Shown here: in pieces, positions 26,293 through 35,999 of the stretch
Position numbering within the stretch: position 1 is the stretch's first letter
How the letters are laid out: each line of letters begins with the position of its first letter
From: Bacillota bacterium
Lineage (GTDB): Bacteria > Bacillota > SHA-98 > UBA4971
Direction of reading: 5' to 3'
Length of the DNA: 64,000 nt
NCBI GenBank assembly: GCA_012516125.1
Contig: JAAYXB010000067.1
Coordinates: 22,582-86,581, forward strand
Notes under the pieces: model-generated
What the model was told of the DNA's origin: nothing
Seen by the model: only the letters and a program-made list of their open reading frames with translations
Database searches by the model: none
Position numbers and translations under genes: made by a program

Positions 26293-26929
26293 CGACGGCA
26301 AGCTGGTCGAAACCCTGCCAGGCCTGAACACCGGTGCGATGACGACCGCGGGTACCCGAGGGGCGTCACGAACAGCCAGGACTCCGTCAACCTGTCGCAG
26401 AAGCGCAGAGGCAATGAGGAGCCAATGAGGCGTGACTCTTAAGCCTCGCGAACGTGCGCAGAAGCGTGCACAGCGGCGGCCGCTCTCTCCCACCGCGCCC
26501 GTGAGCGAAGGCGGCCGACGAGAGCGGGCGAGATCATTCCTTATGCCCTCCTTAGGAGGAGTACTGGAAGATGCGCAGAATACCATGAAATGCGAAATAC
26601 AGTTAAAGCTAACGACAGGATTCTCTCGGCGGGTGGGGGCCAGACGCGAAACATGAAGATTGAGCGCGAGGATGCCCGGCGCTGCGGCGGCCATATGGGC
26701 CGCTCGGCCGGGCGTCCGGCTTCTATCAGCGATTCGACACCAGGGTTCTTCGTTCGCTCCGTTTGAACAGCCACAGCAGAAATCCGCGAATTGCCGAGAA
26801 GGCCTGCCCACAACGCAGTGACGTGCCAGGAAAGCCACAAACAAAGCACGTGTCGAGCACAGGACGATAACTGCCCTTCGAACCGGTCCGGAGTCCCGGG
26901 CCTCAAGGGCCGAGGAGAGGTGGCGTACT
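26293..26929. other. Intergenic region upstream of the sensor-less sigma54 activator
   Basis: 637 bases with no convincing gene. A perfect CCTCCTTAGGAGG palindrome lies near 26550. A sensory domain would be expected upstream of the following AAA+ protein, but I found no recognisable PAS or receiver remnant. Confidence 0.45.
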
Positions 26930-28060
26930 GTGTTGCTCGTCCATCGTCTCGAGAGGAGCACGGCGGACAACGCTGGTCCGTTCTCCCGGATCATCGGCGC
27001 AAGCCCAGGCATTGCCGCTGCTCGCAACATAGCGAGGCGCGCCGCGCGCGGCGACTCAAACGTGCTTCTCGTTGGAGAAACCGGCACGGGGAAAGAGCTG
27101 TTCGCAAAGGCCATTCACCTTGCGAGCGGCCGCGCCTCAGGGCCGTTCGTCGCGGTCAACTGCGCGGCGATCCCCGAAACCCTCATAGAGTCGGAGCTCT
27201 TCGGATACGAGCACGGGTCGTTCACGGGCGCCCGCCCCGACGGCAAGAAAGGCATGTTCGAGGTTGCCTCGTCAGGAACCATCTTCCTCGACGAGGTCGG
27301 AGACATGCCCCTCGCCCTCCAGGCGAAGGTGCTGCGGGTGCTCCAGGAGCGGACGATCCAGCGGGTGGGCGGCACTGCCGAAATCCCTATCGACATCAGG
27401 CTCATCGCCGCCACCAACAGGGACCTGGAGCGCATGGTGGCGGAAGGCCTTTTCCGGATGGACCTCTTCTACCGCCTGAACGTCATCAACATCCGCATTC
27501 CACCGTTGCGCGAGAGACTGGATGACCTGGAGGACCTGGTTTCATCCATCATCGCGCGCCTAAACGGCGTCTGCGGGACCCATGTCACGCGCGTCCAGCC
27601 TGCCGTGCTCCAGGCATTCCGCGACTACGACTGGCCTGGCAACGTGAGGGAGCTCGAGAACGTGCTCGAGCGCGCCCTCAACTTCGTGGACGGCGACGAA
27701 GTGGCCCTCGACCATCTCCCGCCGCACATCGCCGAGGCGCGACGCGGCAGGTCGGGGCCGAGGCCGCGGTCGAGGTCGGAGTCGGCCTCGGGACGGGGGC
27801 CGGAATCGGGATCGGGTGGGCCGCCACCATGCCCGCCGCTCGTTGCGCCGCGCGGCGGGGACCGCGGGTGCGGGGCGCAACCAAGCCTCCGGAACGTTCT
27901 CAAGAACGAAGAGCGCGAAGCAGTGCTTCGCGCGCTCGAGGTGTGCGGCAACAATCGCATGGAAGCAGCAAAGCTCCTCGGGATCTCGCGCTCGGGCCTT
28001 TACAAGAAGCTACGCGAGCACGGCATCCGACCCCGCCGCCCCCGCCGCCGGTCCCGATAG
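26930..28060 (+). CDS. Sigma54-dependent activator lacking a sensory domain
   Basis: A 376-residue enhancer-binding protein that begins almost directly with the AAA+ domain: Walker A GETGTGKE near 50, GSFTGA in place of the usual GAFTGA near 100, Walker [11 protein letters not shown], and arginine-finger region [16 protein letters not shown] Fis-type helix-turn-helix ends the protein ([20 protein letters not shown]). Between them (about 280-320) is an Arg/Ser/Gly low-complexity linker. The GTG start has GGAGAGGTGG upstream. Without a sensor domain it is probably controlled by expression level or a partner protein, as for PspF-type activators. No target operon is obvious in the window. Confidence 0.9.
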   Translation: MLLVHRLERSTADNAGPFSRIIGASPGIAAARNIARRAARGDSNVLLVGETGTGKELFAKAIHLASGRASGPFVAVNCAAIPETLIESELFGYEHGSFTGARPDGKKGMFEVASSGTIFLDEVGDMPLALQAKVLRVLQERTIQRVGGTAEIPIDIRLIAATNRDLERMVAEGLFRMDLFYRLNVINIRIPPLRERLDDLEDLVSSIIARLNGVCGTHVTRVQPAVLQAFRDYDWPGNVRELENVLERALNFVDGDEVALDHLPPHIAEARRGRSGPRPRSRSESASGRGPESGSGGPPPCPPLVAPRGGDRGCGAQPSLRNVLKNEEREAVLRALEVCGNNRMEAAKLLGISRSGLYKKLREHGIRPRRPRRRSR

Positions 28061-28197
28061 CAGGCGCAGAGGGCAGGAGGCGAAAGGTAAAGGCCGCGGC
28101 TCGCCGACACCCCCGATCGCCCCAGCCTTCCGGGACGGCGGAGGCGTTGAGGAGGGCGCCGCGCCGTTATGCGGCCGTTTTGTTGCCACCAACCCCC

Positions 28198-31100
28198 TTA
28201 CAGCCCGGTCACCCAGCTATAGCCCAGGCGGAGATAGATGTGGCTTGCGCCCCAGGCGCCACCGCGGAGCCCGCCGCAATCCGATCGTGTCCACCTGTAG
28301 CCCACGGCAAGCCGCAGCGTCTCGCGTGGCAGGAACCCAACCTCCACGGCAGCCTCGGTCCTCCTGCGCTCCGCCACGTCAGTGAAGTAGGTTGTGTACT
28401 CGCCTGCCACGTCGAACTCCGCGCCGAGCTTACGTGTGATGCGCACTGACGCAAGGGATGTCTCGACCGAGACCTCAGGAAGCCCGTTGCGCTGCGCCAC
28501 CATCTTCCAGGCGTAGCGCCCGGAAACATCGGTGAGCGGGTCGACGGCGAGCGAAAGCCCGAGGTGGTTCGTCTGCGTGCGGGTGAAGTTGCCCGGCAAC
28601 CTGTTACCCTCGGCTTGCTTCGCGACGGTCCCGCCGAACAGGACGAGTCGGTCGCCCATGAGCGGGCGCCAGGCGAACCCCACCTCATAGCTCAGCGCCG
28701 ATGCGGTCCCGTTTGCCTCGCGGCCGTAGCGCGCCGAAAGCTCGAGTCCCTGGATCGGCCTCCCCGTGGCACCCAGCGAAAGCAGCGTTTTATCCTTTTC
28801 GAGGGACTTCTCGTACCTGAGATACGCTTCGAACAGATCGGCCGGCTTGTAGGAGGCGCCAACGGACACCGCCGCTCCGTCGCCCGAGGACGACGTCCCG
28901 ACTCCGGCGTAGCTTCTGAACGAGGACGATGCGGCCCACTCGATCCTGGCGCTCGCCCCGCCCGACCTCGCCTGGGTCTCGTCGGGTAGGCGGGTCTCCA
29001 GCTTGGTCGAGTAGCTCACCGAGAGCTTAAGGCCCTCGGCGACCGCCCCCTCCGCGGACGCCTGGAGCGCGCTATACCTTGCCACCGCCTCGCCCGTCGC
29101 AAGGTCAGCCCAGGACCCGAACCGCAAGGTGACGCTGGTGTCGACAGAATCCAGCACCCTGCCGCCCGCCCGAAGGTAAACAGAGCTGTCGGTGGACCCT
29201 TTCCCCTCTACAGCATCTTCCTTGCGCACGGAGTCGTAGCCCACGCCTATCGACGCGCCGGCGACCGCGATGCCCTCCATGTCGCCCAGAGGTCTCGTGA
29301 GGCCCAGCCCCCACGAGGACTCTGTTCTGTTCACGGCCTCGCCACCGCTGGTCTCGTCGACGACTGCCCGCCCCCTCACGCGAGCCTCGACCGACCCGAG
29401 CCCATGGAGCACGTATGACGCACCCACGCCCCACGACCGATCGGACGTGGGCGAGCCTTCCCTGCTCCCGGAGACGTTGTCCCGGACCTCCGTCGCCTCG
29501 CCACTTAGCCTCAGGCCGGGCGCGATGTCCGCGCTTGCCTTCAGGGTCAGCTCGGACACATCGTCCTTCAGCTGGGCCGTGGGGCTGGTGAAGCCCGGAC
29601 CAATCGCCCTGTAGCGTGCCCGCACAGTCACAGGCCCGACCTCGCCGCTGCACCGCAGGGAGAGGGCCCGTCCGTTGCCCGCGCCCGCGGCCTCATCCGC
29701 GCCCTTGCGGTCATCGACCGCCGCCGCGCTCGCGGCAGGCGCCGCGCCCGCCGACGACCCGGCAACCTCTCCATATACGCTGAGCTTCTGCGTGATGAGG
29801 TACTCGCCATGCACGTTATACAGCAGCAGAAGAGCGGGGCTCGCGGCGTGCTTGACGATCCCCGCGCCCAGGCGCAACCTCGGCGTGACCCAGGCGCTGG
29901 CCGCGGCGCCCTGGACGTGGCTGGCAATGTCCGTGGCCACAGGCTCGTACTCGTAGCTTACCACCAGGAAGTTGAGATTGCCGGCGCCGTCCTCTTTCGG
30001 CAGGGGAGCGGCCAGGAGTATGGATCCGGCGGTGTAATCGATGTCGTAGTCCACGTCCCTCCTCAGGACGCGAGATGCCACCTCGACGCCGCTTGCGCTC
30101 CTCGTCATCACCTGGACGCGCTCGGTCTCACCTATCACCCTGGTATGGGTGAGCTTGAACGGCCCCGAGGTGCCGTCCGCGGCGAACTCGTCGCGCGCCG
30201 CCACCTGGGTCGTCACCGAGTCGAAGACCGCGGCTTTGATGTGATTCCCTTCATACGTCACCAGGCCCCCGGGGAGGGTCCGCACGTACGAAGCCAGGTC
30301 GGACTCCATGAAGTCTGTGCGGAACGTGCTCCAGGTGGCCTTCCAGCCGTCCCACTCGATGCCCACGTAGAGAGGACCCGCATACGGCAGGGACCTTGTC
30401 ACCTGGGTCATGTCGCCGTACACCGGGTAGTAGGCGTCGGGGTTCAGGTAGGCACCTCTACCGTCGAAGTGCCTCCCGAGGTCGAAGCCGGCCGTGAGGA
30501 GGTATTTGCCCTTTATCCAGCCTCGCAAGAAGAAGGCAAGGTTCCCGTCGAGCGTGCGCGCGCCGTCCCTCTCGACGGCCTGGGCCTCCTCGACGTTCCC
30601 TGAGAACGTCGCGCTCGATATCACGGCCTCGCCTAGAGCGACGAGCACCAGCGGCTCCTTGCCATAGGTTTTCGCTATGGCTGCGCGGGTGCCGTTCCCG
30701 TTTGCTTTGCCGTTGCCAATGCCGTTAGCAATGCTATTGCCATTGCTATTGCCATTGCCAATGCCGTTGGATTTCCCGTTGCCATTGAGGACCCCATTCC
30801 CGTTGACCTTTCCGTTGCCACTGGGCACCCCGTTGCCGCCAGGATTCTCGTTGCCGTTTCCATTGCCGTATCCGTTCCAGTAGCCGTTTCCGTTCCCGTT
30901 GAGATACCCGTTGGCGACTACCACAGGGAAGTCGAGCCGGACCAGCGCGCGCAGCCCGACATCCACGAGGCGCGCCTTGCGCGGGCACTCGAAGTTCACC
31001 GGGAGGCTGTCCTCGCGCAGGACGATCGTGTGCAGGCCAGGGCGCACACCTTTCAGGGAGTAGAGCCCGCATGCGTCCGTGGCGACCTCCGTGCCGTCCT

Positions 31101-33405
31101 CGGTCACGATCGCCGCGCCCGCGAGCACGAAGTCGTCGGGGCCGAGCGTCCCGTCGCCGTCAAGGTCCAGGAACACCCTGCCGAACACCGTCCCGTCGTC
31201 GCTGAACACGCCTTTCGAAACGTGCATGGTAGCCTCGGCAAGCGGCGTCTTCACCGGGCCGAGGTCAGTGGATCCCATGGCGCAGGCAGCGTTCGTGACC
31301 TTGCCTGCCGCAGCATCGAATCCGACGGCCGCCCTGAACCTGACGGTCGCGCTCTCCCTAGGGCCGAGGTCCCCGATGGCCCAGGTCGCCTCCCTGGGCG
31401 CGACCATGTCAGGCTCGCACGGCACGCTCTGCACCTCCGAGGTCCCGTCGATGACGGCCACCCCGGGGGGCAGGAGGTCAACCACACGGACATCCCTTAC
31501 GATGCCGTCTGTTAGGTTCTCCACGGTGATAGCGTAGCCCACGATGTCGCCCGTGGTGGAGGTGGAGGTGCTCACGGACTTCCTGACGACGAGCGCCCTG
31601 TTCGGGACGAGCGCGAAGTCCACGGTCCTGGTCTCGCCCGCGCCGAGGGTGATGTCGCCCGTCTCCTGCGCCACATAGTTCAAGGCGACGGCGCGCAGGC
31701 GCCACGTTCCGGAAGGGACGTCCTTGAGCTCGTAGCGTCCGTCCGCGGACGTCCTCACTGTGCCGATGGTCGCGCCACCGGCGACGAGGGAAACCTCAGC
31801 GCCAGCCACCGCGCCCCCTGTGCGGGCGTCGGACACGCGGCCCGTTATCAGGGCGGTCCCGGACGTCGGGCGGAAGTGGACGACCACCGGCTTCTCCGTG
31901 GCCACGACCTCGCCTCGTTGGTTCGTAGCGGACGCCGTCACAATGTTGTCGCCGGGCGAGAGCGCAACGCCCCTGACCACCCAGTCGCCCGTCGCCGAGG
32001 CCTTGGTAGAGCCTGCCGGACGGCCGTTCACGGCAAGCGACACCATTGCAAGCACCGGGCCGCGCCCGCGGAACTCCACGACGGGGGACTGCGTCGCTGC
32101 GTAGGACGGCGCGAGGATCACCACGGCGGAGTTGTTGATCACGGTGACGGTGCACGAGGCCCTGTTCCCGGCGAGGTCCTCGGACAGCACCGTAAGCTCA
32201 GACTGGCCCGGCGGGACCCTCACGCGCACCGAGAACGTCCCGTCCGCGGCGGGGCGCGCCTGGGCGAGGACCACATCCCCGACGAAGACAGATACCAGGT
32301 CTTCGGGAGACGAGGTGGTCCCTGTGACCACAAGGTTCGTCTCGACCTGGGACCCGTCCTGGGGGGACGACACCTCGAGGACCGGCGCCGTCGAGTCTAC
32401 CTGCACGGCGCCGCTTGCAAACTCGCGCGGCGCGCCGCTTCCCTCAACAACATAGAACGCGTAGCGGTACAGGCCGTCTTCGACGACTCCCCCGCCGGTC
32501 CTCGTGCCGTCCCAGGTCCCCCGCACCGTGCCGGGGTCCTGGACGGTGGTACAGAGGAACTCCTTCAGGACCACCAGGTCCTGGCCCCCGCCCTGCTCAA
32601 TCCTGCCTACTATGGTGGCTTCCGGATCTGGGTCCCAGTTCACATCGCACGCGATGGTCGTGGTATCTTTTCTGCCGTCACCGTTGGGCGAGAACGGGTT
32701 CGGCACCGCCTTCGAAAGCACCGCGCTCGAGTGGGGGGCGAACGACAGGGTGACGGTGCCGGAAAAGCTCCCGGCCGGATCCTCCCAGAGGACGTCGTAC
32801 TTGAAGTCCAGGCAGATCGAGGCCGTCGTCGCAGCCGGAATCGTCATGACGGGCGCGGGGGTCGGAGAGAGGGGCGCCCACTCCCCTTCCTCCGTCCAGG
32901 ATCGCCTCCAGCTCACCCTGGTGCTCGGGATGGTCCGCGGCTCGCCCGAAGGATTCACCTCGACCAGGTCCGAGCCGGATATCGACACCTCGACCGGGTT
33001 CTCCGATGGCGCGACCGTGGCCTGGAAGGCCATGGGAGCCACGTACGGCGAAAGCGACGGCTTCACCGCGCCGAAGTCGATGCTCGTGCACTCACTGGTG
33101 GAACCACTGACGGCGCCCGCTATCCCGGGACCCGCGCGAACGGCACCAACGCCGATCGGGACCGGCACGGCCGAGCGGCCGCCCGCCTCGGCCACGGGGG
33201 GCCGCAGCCCGGGCAGCGGCAATAACAAGGATAAGACTGGACCCAGCACCGGAGCGAGAGATGGAGACGGGCCCAACGCCCGCGCCACGGCCAGAACCGG
33301 AGCCAAAGCCGAAGCCGGAACCGGAACCGGGGCAGGAGCCAAAGCCAGCCCGGAAAGCACTGTGACAACTACAACCAACCAGAAAGCTGTGGGACGCCTA
33401 CCCAC
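28198..33405 (-). CDS. Giant usher-like/outer-membrane barrel protein with DUF11 and Ig domains
   Basis: A 1735-residue exported protein. In order: signal peptide; an N-terminal sandwich domain (about 85-225); a FlgD-type Ig domain (PNPFSPNGDGRKDTT); Ig-like domains; a CarboxypepD_reg domain (GRVSDARTGGAVAGAEVSLV); a DUF11 domain (VVRKSVSTSTSTTGDIVGYA ... RDVRVVDLLPPGVAV); an SdrD-B-like domain (FLDLDGDGTLGPDDFVLAGA); an Asn/Gly repeat linker (about 835-910); then about 800 residues of alternating strands. The last part opens with YYPVYGDMTQV and ends LRLGYSWVTGL, as in large outer-membrane barrels. GTG 33405 has GGGGAGGT eight bases upstream; TTG 33411 is the alternative. It follows a chaperone-like gene and a two-repeat secreted protein gene, suggesting a shared export or assembly system. 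Confidence 0.8.
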   Translation of the reverse strand: MGRRPTAFWLVVVVTVLSGLALAPAPVPVPASALAPVLAVARALGPSPSLAPVLGPVLSLLLPLPGLRPPVAEAGGRSAVPVPIGVGAVRAGPGIAGAVSGSTSECTSIDFGAVKPSLSPYVAPMAFQATVAPSENPVEVSISGSDLVEVNPSGEPRTIPSTRVSWRRSWTEEGEWAPLSPTPAPVMTIPAATTASICLDFKYDVLWEDPAGSFSGTVTLSFAPHSSAVLSKAVPNPFSPNGDGRKDTTTIACDVNWDPDPEATIVGRIEQGGGQDLVVLKEFLCTTVQDPGTVRGTWDGTRTGGGVVEDGLYRYAFYVVEGSGAPREFASGAVQVDSTAPVLEVSSPQDGSQVETNLVVTGTTSSPEDLVSVFVGDVVLAQARPAADGTFSVRVRVPPGQSELTVLSEDLAGNRASCTVTVINNSAVVILAPSYAATQSPVVEFRGRGPVLAMVSLAVNGRPAGSTKASATGDWVVRGVALSPGDNIVTASATNQRGEVVATEKPVVVHFRPTSGTALITGRVSDARTGGAVAGAEVSLVAGGATIGTVRTSADGRYELKDVPSGTWRLRAVALNYVAQETGDITLGAGETRTVDFALVPNRALVVRKSVSTSTSTTGDIVGYAITVENLTDGIVRDVRVVDLLPPGVAVIDGTSEVQSVPCEPDMVAPREATWAIGDLGPRESATVRFRAAVGFDAAAGKVTNAACAMGSTDLGPVKTPLAEATMHVSKGVFSDDGTVFGRVFLDLDGDGTLGPDDFVLAGAAIVTEDGTEVATDACGLYSLKGVRPGLHTIVLREDSLPVNFECPRKARLVDVGLRALVRLDFPVVVANGYLNGNGNGYWNGYGNGNGNENPGGNGVPSGNGKVNGNGVLNGNGKSNGIGNGNSNGNSIANGIGNGKANGNGTRAAIAKTYGKEPLVLVALGEAVISSATFSGNVEEAQAVERDGARTLDGNLAFFLRGWIKGKYLLTAGFDLGRHFDGRGAYLNPDAYYPVYGDMTQVTRSLPYAGPLYVGIEWDGWKATWSTFRTDFMESDLASYVRTLPGGLVTYEGNHIKAAVFDSVTTQVAARDEFAADGTSGPFKLTHTRVIGETERVQVMTRSASGVEVASRVLRRDVDYDIDYTAGSILLAAPLPKEDGAGNLNFLVVSYEYEPVATDIASHVQGAAASAWVTPRLRLGAGIVKHAASPALLLLYNVHGEYLITQKLSVYGEVAGSSAGAAPAASAAAVDDRKGADEAAGAGNGRALSLRCSGEVGPVTVRARYRAIGPGFTSPTAQLKDDVSELTLKASADIAPGLRLSGEATEVRDNVSGSREGSPTSDRSWGVGASYVLHGLGSVEARVRGRAVVDETSGGEAVNRTESSWGLGLTRPLGDMEGIAVAGASIGVGYDSVRKEDAVEGKGSTDSSVYLRAGGRVLDSVDTSVTLRFGSWADLATGEAVARYSALQASAEGAVAEGLKLSVSYSTKLETRLPDETQARSGGASARIEWAASSSFRSYAGVGTSSSGDGAAVSVGASYKPADLFEAYLRYEKSLEKDKTLLSLGATGRPIQGLELSARYGREANGTASALSYEVGFAWRPLMGDRLVLFGGTVAKQAEGNRLPGNFTRTQTNHLGLSLAVDPLTDVSGRYAWKMVAQRNGLPEVSVETSLASVRITRKLGAEFDVAGEYTTYFTDVAERRRTEAAVEVGFLPRETLRLAVGYRWTRSDCGGLRGGAWGASHIYLRLGYSWVTGL

Positions 33406-33459
33406 CGCCAAGACCTCCCCTCGGCAGGCTCACTCTGGCCGCACACGGAAACCACGGAA

Positions 33460-34299
33460 CTACCTCAGGATAGCCTTGCGATCCGCGACGACGAGCGTCT
33501 TTTCGAGCCTTGCCGTCCTGCCTTCGAACGTAAAGGCAACCGTGGCGCGGTACTCCCCGTCGGGGATGTCCGCAGGCAGCACGGCCCGGTAGCGCCGCGC
33601 CCCGCCCGGGAGTATCGTGCCGGTGCCACCTTCGAGCAGAAGGTCCGCCACCACCTTGCCCGCCTTGAAGAGCCCCAGCCTGCCTATGGCGGTGAAGTGG
33701 ACGTTTCCCTCGTTCGCGAAGACGGCCTCAAAGGTCCCGAGGACGCCCCCGGTGTCGCTCGCCGGGACGACCCTGACCTCTCGGATCTGCCCTGAGTAGG
33801 TCTCGGTCCTCGGGACCGTCAGAAACAGTAGCGAGCCGCACCGCACCACCATCCGGATCTGCCCGGTGGCGGTCGGGTCTGACGCGGCAAAGAATAAAAT
33901 GCCGTACCTGCCCCCCGAGAGCGACTTCGGGGCGGCGAGGCTTACCTTCACCTTCTTCGCCTCACCCGGTCTCAAGGTGAGCTTCTTCGGGGAGATCGAC
34001 GCTATCTCGCGAACTCCCCACCTGTATCCTGACCCAGGGGAGACCTCCACGTTGTAGCCGGCCTCGTCCACCGCAAGGTCCACCACCTCGGGCACCACCT
34101 CGACGGCGACCGAGCCCGTGTTGCGCACCTCCATGTCAAATGAGGTCCGCTCGCCCGGCAGGATCGTCTTCCTTATCACCTGCGGCTCGGTCGCTATCTG
34201 GATGCCTCCCGCCGCAGCGGTTGCAGCAAGCGCAAGACACGCAAGCGCGATCAGCGCAACCGCCAGTGCGACCTGTAAAGCTCCGATGCATCGCCTCAT
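33460..34299 (-). CDS. Periplasmic chaperone-like (PapD/DUF916-like) Ig-fold protein
   Basis: A 279-residue protein with a signal peptide (ALAVALIALACLALAATAAA). The body resembles PapD-type or DUF916-type Ig folds: first domain IQIATEPQVIRKTILPGERT ... DMEVRNTGSVAVEV, KKLTLRPGEAKKVKVSL, then RYGILFFAASDP. The second domain has FANEGNVHFTAIGRLGLF, an extended strand set and DIPDGEYRATVAFTFEG. There is no C-terminal membrane helix, unlike Gram-positive DUF916 proteins, fitting a free periplasmic protein. It lies between a secreted repeat protein and the giant barrel protein on one strand, 54 bases before the latter. GAGGAGGGGG precedes the ATG. A subunit chaperone role is inferred from context. 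Confidence 0.75.
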   Translation of the reverse strand: MRRCIGALQVALAVALIALACLALAATAAAGGIQIATEPQVIRKTILPGERTSFDMEVRNTGSVAVEVVPEVVDLAVDEAGYNVEVSPGSGYRWGVREIASISPKKLTLRPGEAKKVKVSLAAPKSLSGGRYGILFFAASDPTATGQIRMVVRCGSLLFLTVPRTETYSGQIREVRVVPASDTGGVLGTFEAVFANEGNVHFTAIGRLGLFKAGKVVADLLLEGGTGTILPGGARRYRAVLPADIPDGEYRATVAFTFEGRTARLEKTLVVADRKAILR

Positions 34300-34356
34300 C
34301 GAGTCCCCCTCCTCAAGGTTAGCCCTCCCAGCCCCCCGCCCGCGAGGCCCGGGCCC

Positions 34357-34378
34357 GGGGCGGCCGTCTGGCCGCCCC
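34357..34378 (-). terminator. GC-rich hairpin between the repeat protein and chaperone-like genes
   Basis: GGGGCGGCC-GTCT-GGCCGCCCC, a perfect 9-bp stem 28 bases after the stop of the two-repeat secreted protein. No T-run. It may attenuate transcription so that the first gene is made in excess over the chaperone and barrel proteins. Confidence 0.55.
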
Positions 34379-34405
34379 AGGCTGAATCTGACACTTATCA
34401 GGCCG

Positions 34406-35989
34406 TCAGGAAGCCGGAGTGTGGTTCAGCGTGATCACGAGGGCCTTCTCGCCCGCCGGAACTGCCCAGGTGGGCTTGTATGTCACAGTGTAAGTGAGTG
34501 TGCTCGCTCCTCCTTCGCTATTGTATTTGAATACCCCGCGCCACTTCTCGCCGTCTTCGGCAGTCCCCACCTCGACATTCTGGCCGGGCTCAAATGTCCA
34601 CCTAAGCATGGAGTCAGCTATCCCGGAGGCAGTAAACCACACGTTGCGGTCGTGGTTCTGGTGGCAAGTAAGCGTGTTCTCGTAGGTAGCTTCCTCGTTC
34701 GGCTTGACCTCCACCGGGGTGAACTCGTCGGCCTCAGGCAGCGTGTAGCCATCCTGCGCCGGCCTTACGATCACGCTGCACTGCTCCTTCGGAATGCTAT
34801 AGTACAACGCCAACGCACTGTCCGAGATTCCAGAATCGAAGCCGAACTTAAGGACTGAATTGCCAACGGGGTTATACTCGCCCGCCTGCACCATCCAGCG
34901 GTGTTTTGCTCCGGCAGTAGTCTCGCCGCGGAGGTCGATCTCCACCTTGTTGGGGAAGTTGTATCTCATGGCCATCGTAGGTTCAGCGCTGCCAGTATAC
35001 ACGTATACAACCCCTCCCGACGGCACCATCGAGTGGCCGTCGTCGAAGCCGGTACCCGTCCACGCGTAGTGCTTCATGTAGCGCCTGATGTCCGGGCCGT
35101 TGGGGTCGCCCCCCGGCGTGATTCGCTCGACGAAGACTTGGTTGTAGGACGGAGCGTTCGTCTGGAAGTTCAAGATCCATGGATAGACCGCAGCTACCCA
35201 GTGGTCCTCCTCGGTGCCGCCCACCTCGAGAGCCGCATACTCGGACTGGTCGTTGGGTGGTTCCGTGGGGGATGTGCCCACTCCGAAGGCAAGATCAGCG
35301 TTGATCGCCGGTGCGACTGTGACCTTCACGTAGCCGTATGGCTCAGCCAGCGCAGACGTGGCGGTACCGCTCAGCGTCCAAGTCGTCTTCACCTTGCTCA
35401 TGTAGTCGCCGGCAGCAACCGACCATGGATTCGCCTCAGGATGCTCGTCAAGGGGGGGATTCGCCATATCGAACTTGACCTCGTTCGGGAACGTCCATTC
35501 CGATCCCTCCGTGGGGCCGAGCGGGTCTGACACCCAGTCCTCCGGTTCCGGGTGGAACGGGGTGCCAAGGTCGCTTCCCGTCCACTTGCTCTGCCACAGA
35601 AACTTGTGCAGAGCGTCAAGGCTAGGTACACCCTCCACCGGTTCATGCGATACAGTGCACCTCATCGCAGCATTGGACTGGAACCTGTAGGCCCAGAGAT
35701 ACCCATTGACGGAGGACGGTCCAGCTTGTTCCCCGCCAGTACGCGCATTTGGAGGCATGAGGGTGCCGAGGAACCAGGGGTTCCCGGGGTCGGGCGTCCC
35801 GGGGGCTGACGGGTCGGCGGGGTAGCTCGCAGTATAAGCCAGGTCGATGATGTCTTCGTTGATTGCCGGTACCACAGTCACCGTCACGTAGGTGCTGCTC
35901 GTGACAGGTGTCTCGCCCTCAGCAAGCGTCGGCACGCTCAGCCCCGCCACCAGGGCCATGACGGCCAGGATCATTATGACGCGCTTCAT
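34406..35989 (-). CDS. Secreted protein with two related domains (possible surface subunit)
   Basis: A 527-residue protein with a signal peptide (MILAVMALVAGLSVPTLAEG). It contains two divergent copies of a domain of about 175 residues. Each opens with YVTVTVVPAIN / YVKVTVAPAIN, has a Trp-rich centre with the shared FQSN/FQTN and WTG motifs, then FPNEVKFDM / FPNKVEIDL, and closes with WSVAAGDYMSK / WMVQAGEYNPV. A third, shorter domain holds ...NTLTCHQNHDRNVWFTASG and a beta-rich tail. I recognise no named family. It leads a same-strand set with a chaperone-like and a giant barrel gene, so it may be the exported structural subunit. A long hairpin lies in its leader region. Confidence 0.7.
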   Translation of the reverse strand: MKRVIMILAVMALVAGLSVPTLAEGETPVTSSTYVTVTVVPAINEDIIDLAYTASYPADPSAPGTPDPGNPWFLGTLMPPNARTGGEQAGPSSVNGYLWAYRFQSNAAMRCTVSHEPVEGVPSLDALHKFLWQSKWTGSDLGTPFHPEPEDWVSDPLGPTEGSEWTFPNEVKFDMANPPLDEHPEANPWSVAAGDYMSKVKTTWTLSGTATSALAEPYGYVKVTVAPAINADLAFGVGTSPTEPPNDQSEYAALEVGGTEEDHWVAAVYPWILNFQTNAPSYNQVFVERITPGGDPNGPDIRRYMKHYAWTGTGFDDGHSMVPSGGVVYVYTGSAEPTMAMRYNFPNKVEIDLRGETTAGAKHRWMVQAGEYNPVGNSVLKFGFDSGISDSALALYYSIPKEQCSVIVRPAQDGYTLPEADEFTPVEVKPNEEATYENTLTCHQNHDRNVWFTASGIADSMLRWTFEPGQNVEVGTAEDGEKWRGVFKYNSEGGASTLTYTVTYKPTWAVPAGEKALVITLNHTPAS

Positions 35990-35999
35990 TCTCGTCTTC

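Noticed and set aside
26254..27114. 286-codon minus-strand frame at the comFA / sigma54 activator junction
   Set aside because: Antisense to the start of the activator and to the comFA end; no recognisable domain.
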